From Proales similis (taxonomy: Eukaryota; Rotifera; Eurotatoria; Ploima; Proalidae), in the NCBI GenBank assembly GCA_019059635.1, contig JAGVRJ010000001.1, forward strand, positions 2,604,001 to 2,668,000: a stretch of 64,000 bases of DNA, read 5' to 3'. Position 1 is the first letter of the stretch. Each line of letters begins with the position of its first letter. A program made the translations under genes and the position numbers. The notes under the pieces are model-generated. The model saw nothing but the letters and a program-made list of their open reading frames with translations. It was not told the origin of the DNA and made no database searches. Of this stretch, positions 38,982 through 51,349 are shown one piece after another.

Positions 38982-39717
38982 ATGGAGGATAGCGATAATT
39001 CAGCTCCCGAGGCAGTCAGCTTCGAAAAAGGAAAATCAGAAGCAATTGATGAAAAAAAACTTATAAGAGACCAAGTAAATCTAAAAATTATTAGTTCAAT
39101 CGAATATTTTAAACTTTTTTAGATTAAAAGAATAAGAGCTTCTCAAAAACAGAAAAGAATTGAGAAACAAAAGATATTTATTGATCAGAAGGTTTAAAAA
39201 TTGATTCGAGTTTTGGAGCCTTTTGAACTGTCTTGAATAATTTATGTTTAGAAACGAAAACTCGAGGACATCATATCTTCACCAGACAACGTGATTAACC
39301 AAATTGATAATAAAAATGGTCAAAAAGATCTTTTGAAACATAAAGAATATGAGAAAGGTTCGGATAAAAGATCGAGTAACTTTGACAGTGGATTCCTTGA
39401 TAATATCGGTACAAGCTTCACTCCGCTAAAAATATTTGAGTAAATTTTCTACGGCTCCGTTTTTCGTGTTTTATCATTTATTTTAAGCAGAAAACAGGGA
39501 ATATCTCTCGTTAATTTGGAAAATGCCAAAACTCAAAATCTCATATCTAGTTCGAGTGCCATAGAGTTTAAAAAACAGATGCATAATAGAGGATGTCCAA
39601 GGATAAACGGTTTGAAATAATCTTAATCTTAATATGACGTTGTTCGCTGAAATATTCTTATTAGCACAAGAGAAAAATGCCCTGCTATCCAAAAGGCGAC
39701 AAATCAGGAGAACTTGA
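38982..39717 (+). CDS. NOL7: NOL7-like nucleolar protein
   Basis: Five short exons, 38982-39074, 39123-39191, 39252-39439, 39488-39609 and 39665-39717, joined in frame to give 174 residues. The block KIFIDQKKRKLEDII closely resembles the LFxEQKKRKL core of NOL7, a nucleolar protein of the small-subunit processome. A Lys-rich middle, a segment AIEFKKQMHNRGCPR and a basic end (LSKRRQIRRT) follow, as in that family. It is shorter than vertebrate NOL7 (about 257), mainly at the N-terminus. The match rests on one strong motif plus general layout; exons 4 and 5 are supported by frame and splice signals only. Confidence 0.65.
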
Positions 39718-39883
39718 ATCTTAAGAATAAATTTTTCACTTCACAGCCTTAATGGTTTTCATATCAATTAACAATGAGTTCTAGTTAATGTCACAAAAGA
39801 AAAATCGCGAAAAATTCAAAATCTGGTTATAATTAAAATTAAAATTAAGGATTATAAAAATTATTCCGGTAGCCGTAAATATG

Positions 39884-39956
39884 GCCCGGTTAGCTCAGTC
39901 GGTAGAGCGTGAGACTTTTAATCTTAAGGTCGAGGGTTCGAGCCCCTCATCGGGCG
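39884..39956 (+). tRNA. tRNA-Lys (UUU), copy 5
   Basis: Identical in sequence to the other copies, on the plus strand, followed at once by ATTTTTTC, a Pol III terminator. It sits between the NOL7-like gene and the 3' end of the Eph receptor, about 115 bp from the latter. Confidence 0.95.
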
Positions 39957-40070
39957 GATTTTTTCTTATCTTCGAAAACTTAAATACTGATTTATTTTTT
40001 AAAGAATTATTTAAAATATACAGAAACTTAAGGATTTTCAATAAACACCTGAGAGCTTGGATGAGAGTTT

Positions 40071-43000
40071 TTAAACTAGAAATCCATTTTGGTAATTTAG
40101 TTCTAGATGAAGACATTTAATCGATTCTAGTAATGTATCCTGATCTTTACATTCAGTAATTTTGATTCTCTCTAGATCGCTTTTTTCGAAAGCCAAAACT
40201 TGAGATAAGTTGAGAATTCTATTTTTTTTGAAGTTCGTTTCGTACTGATCGAATCCGATTGAACTAAGCCATTCAATTATACTTGTCATTTGGGCGAAAT
40301 TAGGCTGATTTGGGTCAATAAAAGGAGTTTCTCTTTATTAAATCATTAATGAGAAATAAAGCCAAAACAAGAAGGATTGATAAATTACCTGGAAACTCTT
40401 CGAGTGGTGCTGTACAAAAACTCGCATTTGGACTTAAGGAGATAAGTCAAGTCACTGGCAATTTGCTTAAATTTAGGACGTTTGATTCTGTCGGCTTCCC
40501 AACAGTCAAGCATCATATCATATAAAACTTGCGGACAATTCTTTTCAAAAGTTAGAGAAAAGTTTTAGAATGTCTGAGCTTATTATTACTTGAGGAATAA
40601 GCAGTCGAAATCCCTTATCTACTGCCTTGATGACATCGGTGTTTGACCAATTCCAGTATGGTCGTTCGCCAAAACTCATCACTTCCCAAGCAAGTACCCC
40701 AAATGACCAAACGTCGGATGAGCATGTAAACTTTGTATGAGAAATTGCTTCTGGCGCTGTCCATCTAGAAAAATATCCCAAAGATAATATTATTGTAATA
40801 TTATTTAGGTATTTATCTGTATGTTATTTACCTAACTGGTATTTTACCACCCTTAATTATGAGAGAATTAAATCACTAATAAAAGCGTGAAAAGTTCTAT
40901 AAGCGCTTACCCGGGTCCAGTAAATTCCCTCTGTACTAGAGCCTTCAATCTCACGACTCAACCCAAAATCTGCTACTTTACATTTAAGACTTTGGTCGAT
41001 TAGAACATTTCTAGCGGCCAGATCCTTTGAGTGGATATTAAACCTTTATCATTTATTATTTTTCCATTTTATCTACTTACTCTATGAACAAAATTCATTT
41101 CCGATAGATATTTCATTCCTTCGGCTATATCTTTTAGCATGCTAAGAAGTTCAGTCAAGTTCAATTTCCAAGAATTGACCTGATAAATTTAAATTGTATC
41201 AATTAAGTAAAAGAATAGCCAACTGTTAATAAAAATAGAATCTTACGCGTAGAAAAGAGTCTAAGGAGCCATTCTCCATATATTCAGTAATAATCATGTA
41301 GGGATGAGACTGGGTTACAACTCCCTCAAGGGAGATGATATTCGGATGTTCAAACTGTGCCATGATGCTAGCCTCGGTAAGGAAGTCACATCTATTTTTT
41401 TCTGAAGAGCCGACTTTAAGGGTTTTAATTGCTACGTTCATCCACTGTGTGCCTTTCCTTTTTAGCTTCCCTTTACAAACATCGCCAAATTCTCCTTTAA
41501 TAATCAAGAGGACAAGATAAATCTAGCGATGGATTCAATAGATAATTAAAAAAATGCCGCTAATTACCACCACCAATCACTGATTCTATTTTTATATTCA
41601 TAGGAGCTATCTCTTTGGCGAATTCTTGAATAGCAACTGCAGGGTCCTCATAGGTATGCGGATCAATGTAGTATAGCTTGCTATTTCGGTCTATTATCTG
41701 ACTAGCTGTACATGTTGTAGAAGGGGAAGTCGAGGAAGAAGACGAAGAGTTGTCACAGCATTTTATACATCTCGAAGAGTTACGGTTTATAAGCACTGGC
41801 ATGATGCGTTCTTAAAAAAATAAGTTTTGTTTCATTTAATAAATCTGTTCATTCTATTAAATAAGTACGATCTTGAAAGAAACTTACTTATTGGACTCTT
41901 ATGCACATATTTAGAGTTCTTCGAAACTCGAAACCTTAAGAGTATTAATTTCATTTAATTTACAAGATTTTTTTTTTTAAATTTAAATACCTATTGTAAC
42001 TGATGAGCAGAATTGCAATGAATCCAAGTCCAAAGATACAAAATGCTGTCGGAAGGATGAAAGTAAAATTCAAGCCGTTATTATGAGCGTCTCCATTAGA
42101 TTTTGAGGCTACAACATCTAGCAATGTATTGTTTGATTCAAGAATAGAATTTGTTTTATGAGAATGACAAAAATCTTCGATGTTGGTTATAATAAGGCTG
42201 AATAGTTCAAGCTGGTTTTGAATATCAAAAGAGAATTCGATCTTCAAAGAATCAATTCTAAACATATTACAAATCGTAATGGGAAGGATGGTTTCATTAA
42301 GACTTTGTAAACCTTGTCGTATTAAATAATCGTCAATCGTGCGTAGGTGAGTGAACTTTCCTAAGTTGTAAATGTTAGGATAATTTGAAGAGCTTGCGTT
42401 GGCAAACACTTCTATGCGAGTATGTTCAGCATTTTTCAATCGGCTTATTAGGTTGGAATAAGACATATTGAGTAAAACGTTTAGACAAATTGCTTCATTT
42501 AAATCTGAGCTGTATTTGCTAATGCATTCAAATTTAGGCTTTAATCTGCCTTCGTGACCAACACGGTTAATTCTCAAAAAAATGCTCGATTCTTGAATAT
42601 GCTTGCCGTCTTTGAACTTATTGAATAAAAGCTTGAGACGATTGATTGGTCTTGGAGTTATTATAATCAAGTTCCCTGGATTTTGCGAGCTAATTGTACA
42701 TTTTTTGTTACAGTCCTCACGAGCTTGATTCTCTTGGCACTCGAAGCATGACACTTCAGTCACGATGTAGGCAGGATAATAGGCGAAGGGATAAGTTATA
42801 TTAAGTTTTTCATAGTCAATGCTCGATACTCGAAGTTGATTTGCCTTAATTATTGGTAGCTCATTGCATGGTTCAAATGAATCTGATTCATTATGACGAT
42901 AATAGCCGGTCAGACAGGCACACTTTTGGGAGCCAACTTCTAATGACCAACTATTTGCTGGACATGCTTCGCAGCGGTTTTGATTTCCAACATTGCTTTT

Positions 43001-44177
43001 AAAAAACCCGACCGAACAAGCTAGTTAATGATAAATGACTTGGGGTACTAGTTACAACCTTCAGAGGATTTAAACCTACCTGAGCAATAGTTACCAACAA
43101 ATTCATAGCCAGAAATGCACTGACACCTGCTGGCTAGATCGTGATCGGTTATAAGCCACTCTCCGCGGGCTGTACAAATGGCTTTGGGCGGTTGAGTGCT
43201 AACCGAAAATGGCTGACATTGACCAATTACTTGAACTAAATCGCTAAGTTCCCGTCCCGTTGCGGTTTCTTCAAATACAATCCCATCTTGTGACATTTTT
43301 TTGCAAGTTTGATAGCTCACTTGAACACTGAGCAATGAAATACATGCGCCACTGTCTCTTATCGCGAAGCGAATTGAACTATGATTGGAGGACAAAGGTA
43401 CTTCACGCAATTCGACATTGATCGCAGATTCGCCGACTTTGCTTCGACTTTGATGTCGGTTTACAGCGCTATTGTAAAAGCGGAGTCCAGTGTCAGAAAC
43501 GAATGTGTCTCGGAATCTGAGGCGATTAATTTTGTTGAGTAAGTAAGCCGCGGTTTTGTTCGAATTGAATAATTTGTTCGCCGTGCTTTCTTCTTCATAG
43601 TAGAGTTCAAATTTTTCGCGGCAATTTTTTATCGATTGTTGAAGTGGAAAACGTTCACATTCACGAATAGTAAATGTCAAATTGAGTGTTATTCGGTTAG
43701 CGCCCGAAGTTCCAATTAAAGGCGTAAAGAGCCAATTTTGAAGATTGCGAGTTCCTAAGTCACATACAAAATGAATCCTCCAAACATCTTCGCCTTTGTT
43801 TAGAGAAAAGCTGCTTTCTTTCCACTATTTTAAATGCCTTAAAAACTAATTGGTTTTACAATTTATCGTTTAAAAACTAACCCCGAAAGAATCTTGATTT
43901 GAATTTATGTTCCTTTCGAGTGAGTCTAGCGAAGAATTTATGGTCTCTCGGAATGATACCTTTGGCCAATCTAGGTCATTACGCTCTTGGGTTGAATCGA
44001 ACAGAATTACTAGAAATCGTTCAAAAAAATAAACAGGATGGAGCAAATGATCAAATTTTCTTGTAAAATAATTAAGATCTTACTTTTGGCTGAATGAACA
44101 GGGGCGTACTGAAGAGTTTTTGCAAGTACAATCAACAGAGTAATTTTTAAACAGGTTTTTATTTTCGGCATGTTCAT
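40071..44177 (-). CDS. EPH: Eph receptor tyrosine kinase
   Basis: Thirteen exons: 44177-44084, 44009-43882, 43824-43080, 43020-41991, 41934-41888, 41810-41568, 41494-41247, 41179-41081, 41024-40911, 40851-40832 (20 bp), 40764-40590, 40540-40389 and 40332-40071; 1118 residues. Order: signal peptide; ephrin-binding domain ([26 protein letters not shown]); Cys-rich region ([29 protein letters not shown]); divergent FN3-like region; membrane segment ([20 protein letters not shown]); juxtamembrane [10 protein letters not shown] with the conserved Tyr; kinase ([39 protein letters not shown]); and SAM ([17 protein letters not shown]). It binds membrane ephrins for contact repulsion and guidance. All kinase catalytic residues are present. 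The C-terminus GFLV could be a class-II PDZ ligand. Confidence 0.95.
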
Positions 44178-47100
44178 ATTGCACGGAAAATAAAATCCTT
44201 GGTTTTAAAGCTCGCTTCAACTTTTTATGGAGCTGTGCAACACATATCCAAAAGGGCAGAACTTGTTCTCCTCAAAAGTATTCTGATTGTTCTAGATATA
44301 TAAAAGGTCTGTAGTCATGATGTCGTAGAGACAAAAAATAAACTCTTCCTCGCACGTGCACACGTGTTAAACATATCAACAGAACAGCTGGCCTTCGGGG
44401 CCGGTTTCAATAAAGCGAATTTTAAGGCACGCATAGAGACACAAATAGCAAAAATCTAATTAAAGCAAAAAATATGTGAATCGAATTTTGACAAGATTAT
44501 ATTCGACTTGGCGTGACAGCTGTGCATTGTAGAAAAGAAAATAGGTTTTTTTTTAGTTTTCCTTGATTTGTTTCATGCGAATCTTCTCATTCCCTTGGGA
44601 TACAGTATAAAATTAAGAATACATCTTTAGCTACTGGCCCCTGTGCTAGGCTCTAATGAGTAAGCGCGACGACCTTAGTTCACCTGGACCTATGCACGCA
44701 TTTACAAAGTAAATATTTGAGATACATGAGAGTAGGAAACTGTCTGTTGTGAAGATTGAACTCGTTAGCTTAGAAAGTAAGCACACCGTAATTGTTGAAA
44801 GTAACCATTTTTCTCTTTAGCTCATACAAGAGCACCACACGCTTCATTCAGTTCATCGGCTATGAGTGAATTATGAACTGTCGGACAGTCAAAAAGCATT
44901 TTGATTAGAAATGAGCCGCCGTCCAGCTTATTGAGCGTTGCAACCTTATTCAAAGAGGCCAGCTAATGATTATCATTGTAGAATGCAAAGAGCAAACGGA
45001 TTAAAACAGCTCGACTCAGTTTAGGGATGGCTGTTGGCCTACTAATGGATCGAATGGGCAATTAGCCGTCGATATTAGTGAGCAGATAAAATATTTGGCC
45101 CGGTCAATCCCTGCATGGGGCCAAGTTCTATAAATCAACTCACAGCTCTAACCAACATTCATCATTTCAACCCGGCCATGTCCTGACTGTTCCTATTTCT
45201 CTTCTCTTATTGTCTGCGCTACACTCAATTAATTGCCGAATTCAAACATTAATTAATTGAATCATTAATACTCAGCAGCCTGATCTGGTCAACCGCCAAT
45301 GTGGGCTCTAACAAAACGAGTTCAGTATGGCGGATGAGATAAAGATAAAGGGTGTTCGAACGCTCTACTTTTAAAGAATAGGCCTAAAGCAATAAGCAAT
45401 CAATTGATGATCACGTATCAAAATGTACAAAAGATATGGAGAGGTAAGGGCCTCAAGCAAGCTTCGAGAGTATCCGACCCTTGCGTATTCTCATACTCAA
45501 GAAGCAGAAAATCGTCTATTCGAAGTCGATTTCAATGAGAGATAAGAGGCAACGTAGTTCTAATTATATTTGGCTGAGCGGTAGCCAACTAAAATGGAAA
45601 TAAGCATCACAAGGCGCCGCTTAATTAAGTTTGGAGCTATGATATCGAGCCTGTCTATTTTTAAACCTAAGTCTTAAAACTTGGAGAAATGCAAATTATT
45701 GCCTACCAAAAGGCTTGTCTAATAAATTTTGCCGTGCACTAGTAATAATACAATTGCAATAAGCGGTAAACAAAATTGACGATCGAATGATCGCGGATAT
45801 TGGCTAGCGAGACCGAAATGCCGGTCGCTGATGCAGCCACTTGACGCGCCTGGTTGACCAAACAAATCGAAACCTTACTGCAGCCGGAAAGAGGACTCGT
45901 CAATTATTTTTCACGCGCTCATAGAAAGCGGATATGATTAGAAGCACCACATCCCTTCCTCTCTCTATTTATGTCGGCAGGCGGCTAAACGATAATTGAG
46001 TAGACTGGTAACCAAATGAAAAATGATCAAATGACAAATGAAGTGACAAAATGACGCCGAAGTAGAGACGAAAGCTTCCGCAAAAAAAGGCTAAAATGAA
46101 ATAATGCCTCTATAATCGAATATTTTAGGATAGAGATTAGAAAGAAATTAATCAACAGTTAATCTGTTAATTATATAAGAAGTTCGCACCAAGACTTATT
46201 TCTCCATTCAAAAAAATGCATTTAATATTTGCTGCGGGTCATATCATCCTTCAAAAATAATTAAGTAAATAGAGCAGTGAGAAGCGTGTATATAGCGAAC
46301 GAAAGAAAGAAAACCATAGAATGCGTGCGTGGGAATGCGATGCAAGCAAAACAATGAGGTTTGTGCCATCGAAATATTCAGCTGCCCTCGCTGATTTGAT
46401 AGGCCATTTCAGCGTAAATGTGTTGTGATTCCGTTGCGCTTCAACGCAAACGCGCTTGAAAACCTCAAAAAACCATCGGATTAAAATAACACGATGATGA
46501 TGAGCAGATGACTGAGATCCACGGGCTAAGCCATGCCTAAAATAGAGGAGCTAAAAATAGAGGAGAGCGATGATTGCATTAAAGAGTTATGCAATAAAGC
46601 CTGCAAAAAGCATTGATAAACAAAAATGCAGTTGTTAGCCTATATCAGCGCATCGCCGAACTTCGATTCTGATCACTTTCTTCTCCGCCTATTTGTTGCT
46701 CGCAATTAATATAAATACTAAAATATGAAATAAAATAAAATGCGAGAAAAGGGGCAAATCGAAAATTTTATGAAGAAAACCTTATTCATGGGAAAACCAA
46801 AGAAATAAGCCGAGTTTGAGGAGGTTAAACCAAGAGATAGATTGAGAAAGAAAACCGCGACTGAATTAATAAACAAACAAGAGTTTTCGTTGATTATTTG
46901 AATTATGGGCAGTAGATTAGTGTTCATTGTTGATCATAGCTATCGCCATAAGTAAACTTAGGCGACCTTTGCCCTGCTGCTTTTAATCCAAGTCGTCGAG
47001 CCGCCTTGCTTAAAGCGGTCGCTTCAAGTCTAGTTGACGACCTTTACACTCTCTTGCAGTTGCTGATCAATCGATCACTGTGAAGAACATGTTATAAAAA

Positions 47101-47787
47101 AATTCCATAGCCCTAAGATCTATTTCTTGAACCATTGCACTGGTTTCACTTCATTCATACTTTTCTACCTCTGCCTAGCTGGTGACCGCCATCATGCTTG
47201 TTATAAAAGTGAATTAATTGTTCAAGCAATAAAGCTAAGTTGATGATCCTCGTTCATCGGGTTATATTACTTGTGCATTAAATCTAATTTACTCCATTAA
47301 CTCAATAAAAACATATATTTGTTAATTTGCAGCAGTATAGGGAGCGAGCCAACGTTTATGCATGCGTTTGTAATATTGAATTACTACGACCTAAACGAGA
47401 CCATAAAAAATTGGTTCCAACTCTGCTGTTGTGATCATTTGTGTGTGTTGTCAAGACGGAAAAATAAAGTAAAAACAAGATTGATTAAATGATGAGATAA
47501 CTAAGTAGTCTTTTGAGGAAAATAAGTCAAGATATTTTTGGCAAAAATCTTAAATGCCAATTAAATAAACCACACTGCAGCTGGTAAGACACAAATTCAC
47601 AAACAAGTTAAAGAGTAGAATGTTAAAATTGACCAAGTTTCCTTGGTTTCTGTTTCCCTGAAGATAAATTGCATCCAAGAGCATTAAGTTGGAGTTAAAA
47701 GCCGATATAAATAATTGCAGCATATCGCATATCATAGCTTTAAAAAGTAATTGTTTCAAAAAATTTTAAAGTATAATCAAAATTAAA
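44178..47787. other. Large non-coding block upstream of Eph
   Basis: 3.6 kb with no supportable exon on either strand. It carries a tandem E-box CACGTG at 44353-44358 and 44361-44366, about 180 bp before the Eph start codon. The DNA is less AT-rich than intron sequence. As with the block near HES, it may hold regulatory elements for the adjacent signalling gene (inference). Confidence 0.4.
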
Positions 47788-49991
47788 ATGAGCAACGAGT
47801 CACAAAAAATCCAGTTCAATGAATTAGAGGATTTCCAGGGCGATCAGTCAGTACCACAAGACGTTTTAATCACTGATTGCCTTTTAGAGAAATGTAAAGA
47901 TCTATGGCGAGTTTGTATATCTAAGAACCCTCGTTTTCCAGAAACTATTATTGGAAAAGGCTCTTATTCAACTCTAGAGTTAATCAGCAATCTTAAGCAA
48001 GAAGATCGTCCTATACCATCTTCTGCATTGCGTCGATTTATATCAAATGTTTCTCTATATAATAACTCTAATAAGTTTACTTCCGATCAAGAAACGTCAT
48101 TGATAAGTGACGAAGGCGAACTTGCTAAACTAGAAGCTAGGCTAAATTCGTCAATGAATGACCTTAAAACTCGGATTGATATGGAGAAATACTTTAAAAC
48201 ATCTCAACTAAGGCAGGAAATCGAATCTATTTTGAATGAAATGAGGCAAAGAATTGATCAAAAGCGACGAATTCACAATTCTGACTTTGATTTGTTAAGT
48301 CAAAAAATGATCGAAAAAGCCGGCCCGAGAACTGTTTTTAACGATCGCGATAACGAATATATGAATGAATCTAAAATCTGTAAAAGCCCTTATGATTCTC
48401 TTACAGATAAGCTCGAATGTAGTGGAAGAGAACAAAGCCAATTTACGACTGATCAAAAAAATGTCGAAATTCGAGACGATAAGTATGATTTAGATAGTTT
48501 TGAAATGCTAGAAAAGAAATTCCAGCATGAAGAAAATGATGAAAGCTTGACAAAACTACAGAGAAGCAATCAGCTCCATTCTAAATCTTGCGACAGTTTT
48601 GATGGACATTCCAAGGCATCAGATGAGATTTTTCCTTCCAAAGTACCAGAGAAGCTCGCCAGTGCCAGTTCCAGTGCCAGAGAAGCGCGTAATAAATCAA
48701 TGAGTTCTGATACCTCTATAGAGAATCAAGCTAAAGGAACTTTGTGTGACTCAAACGAGTCTGCTGCAGAGGTTCCAGAAAATACAGAACATTTTCTGAG
48801 TAAATTGGGTGACGAGAGGGGCGATACCTTCACAACCGTTACGTCTGAGATTGAAAACTCTATATTGAGAGGCGTTCCTAAAAATTCATCGAATAATACA
48901 AGACAGCCCCATCAGAAGTCCACCAGCAAGGGCGAAAAGGAATTTTCAAATCTCTCGCAAGTTCAAACTGACAAAGTGGTACACACTACAATCCAGCTCA
49001 TTGAACATTTGATGAATTTCATTCGCCAATTCAGTCGAATTATTAACGATCTTACGAACCATTGCTATAGTCAGAGTTTAGGCTTAAAAAACGAAGGAGC
49101 TGATCACAAGCCGCCTCAATTTCAAGTTTTGGAATATGGTAAGCTGTTGTTAATTGATATTTTGAGATGAGTAAATTACGATTTTGTGTAGAGAATTTGA
49201 AAAAAAGCCCAACTGGAAATAGCCATCTTGTTGACCGCTCTACGCAACATACTCTGATGCTAGACAAACAGTGCCAAACAGAGCCGTTCTCTAGTCTGGA
49301 TACTCCACGTTTGCCCTCAGTTGAAAGGATAAAAGCGAATAATAATCGATACAAGAATGAATTCATAAGCATTTGTGGGAATACTGAAGGATCGAGTAAT
49401 GTGAGATATTACATGAAAAATACACAGTCATGTGAAAAACCAAGCGCACACTTGCCTCAAATACTCCGACACGAGACCAGCGTTATAAAGACTGTCTTGC
49501 CGAAAAGACCAGAATTGAATAATGTTTCTCGTGACATTGAAAAATTAAACTTGTACATTACACCAAAATCAAATCAAAGTCAGACTCTAGGAAGTCGAGT
49601 AACAGTAAATGAGCAAGGAAAAAAAGAAACAGCTGAGACTAAAAGTCATTCCTTAAACGAGTCAAAGTTAAACAACATTTCCAGCTCAAAGGACTCCAAA
49701 GCCTTGATTGATTACGAATTAACCAAGAAAAAAGTTATTGAATTCATTGAAGTCACTCGGAAATTTGAAAGCCTAGGCAAAATGCTTAAAGCTTCCTCTG
49801 AAGATATAAGAATATTTAAAATTTGCATGGCTTTACTTCGCCACTTGACAGTAACAGATCCTGGCTTCAAACAAACAAAAATGTATGTGGAGTGTAAAAG
49901 AATATGTATGACCATGAGCTCAAAAATAGCATTGGGTATTCCGCTGAGCTCTATAATACTAAGTGCATTTATCAGTAAATTGCCCAATTGA
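47788..49991 (+). CDS. Uncharacterised 716-residue protein, mostly disordered with coiled coil
   Basis: Two exons, 47788-49138 and 49192-49991. The intron (donor GTAAGC, 53 bp) fuses what otherwise look like two overlapping open frames; the joined frame closes at codon 717. I do not recognise the family. The N-terminal 90 residues (NELEDFQGDQSV, LWRVCISKNPRFPETIIGKG) look folded. Residues about 110-175 are heptad-like helix (LEARLNSSMNDLKTRI). The middle is Ser/Glu/Lys-rich and likely disordered. The last 95 residues (TKKKVIEFIEVTRKFESLGK, then RIFKICMALLRHLTVTDPGF) look helical and folded. There is no signal peptide or membrane segment. Composition suggests an intracellular scaffold or cytoskeletal protein, but this is only an impression. 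Confidence 0.75.
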
Positions 49992-51349
49992 AATAAAAAT
50001 AGTCGATAAATTAATCTTTAAAACCAAAGCCCGCTCTTTAAAAATTGAGATTTTCTTGGTTTGACGCGGTATAATAAGAGATGAATAGGGATTGAAAAGG
50101 AAAAAATGAAAAGAGATGAATCCATTCAATTAGCGGTTGAAACCCAGACACATCAATCATGAATCATTGACCGCCGTCAGCCGAAACGCATCATCATCAT
50201 TATTATTATAATAAAGGAATGTTGAGCAGATCTAAAATCATTTCAACTACTTAACAGCTTTTGTGTACTAAGCTTAATGTCGAAGTGTCTGAGCTAGAAA
50301 AAACCTGTTCATTTTTACAAATAAGCATGGCTCACGATTCTAGACCAAAAAGTTCATAGCTCACATGCACAGAGAGGGAAATCAACGGAACTTCTAGCGA
50401 CTGTTTGCATGTAGTAAGTTGAGCAGTAAATGCCAACAAATTTCGATTGATCACGCAGAGGATTACCCTGTATTTGAGACTGGTCATGTTTGCGTTCGAT
50501 TTGATTTGTCGGTTGTGATAAAGCAAGCAAAAAAAGCTCCGTATTCATCGAAACTACCTTTTGCTTATATTGGGCCTTTGACCCGTTATTGCGGCCCCGA
50601 ACTGCTTTTGAGTAAACACATACATACAGTGTGTATTTAAAGCACTTCCGAAAACATGAACCTGCTTTCATTAAAAAAAATGGAAAGAGAGCAATTTGTA
50701 CAAGTACGTGTGAGTGCCTCTTGATGTTTACTCAGCACTCCAAGGCTCGAAAGCGGATGATGCATAAAACTGGCCCCATCTCGCTGCACTGAATACTTCA
50801 TTTGGTCGGTCATTTTAATCAGAAAAGATTTGAGTGACCTACAGATTAAGAACCCGAGTAATTTTTAGACCTCACGTTCTAAAAAAGAAGCCCAGATCTG
50901 CAGCAAGATTTATTTACTTGTATGTCTGCTCGATCATTCTCGGGCTTTTCATGTAATATGATAGAACAAAATACCCTATTTGGAATACACAACAAAGTAC
51001 TAATAGAGCAGTGGGCTTCATTTTTATTTTTTTTATGGGCGGTTGTAGCTGCTACTTATTTGTTGAGAGAAAAGGGTTCGCAGATTAGAGCTCGTGTGGT
51101 TATTTAAGATTGGGTCAGCGATTCTGCTCAGACCTTTTTAACCTGGCTTATCAAACACAAATGACCGAAATAAATGAATAAAATCGCTAACCAAATAGTA
51201 ACGCTGTTACCCCAACCAATTCTGGTCAAATCTGAAAAAATATTGGACCTCATGTCTTTAAACTGAAAATTTTTCCGATGGAGTTGTCTCGATGATAAAA
51301 TTTGTTTTTGTTCTAGAAGCGTTTTATTAGTACTGAAACCTACCTCTTA
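49992..51349. other. Intergenic, convergent 3' flanks
   Basis: 1.36 kb between the ends of the unknown protein gene and the UGT gene. Several overlapping short open frames at 50332-50671 and 50922-51107 on both strands lack family features and are probably chance. Confidence 0.4.

Noticed and set aside
39895-40116. Minus-strand open frame of 73 codons
   Set aside because: It mostly reads through the tRNA-Lys gene on the other strand and into the Eph 3' exon; a chance frame.
41226-41520. Plus-strand frame across the Eph kinase exon
   Set aside because: Shadow of the coding strand, which carries the complete kinase motifs.
47788-49991. Two overlapping genes with a 4-base stop/start overlap at 49167-49170
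   Set aside because: A GTAAGC donor at 49139 and an acceptor at 49191 remove both the stop and the second start; a single spliced frame is simpler.
50332-51107. Several overlapping open frames on both strands
   Set aside because: Mutually overlapping, low-complexity or membrane-like by chance, no splice continuity.
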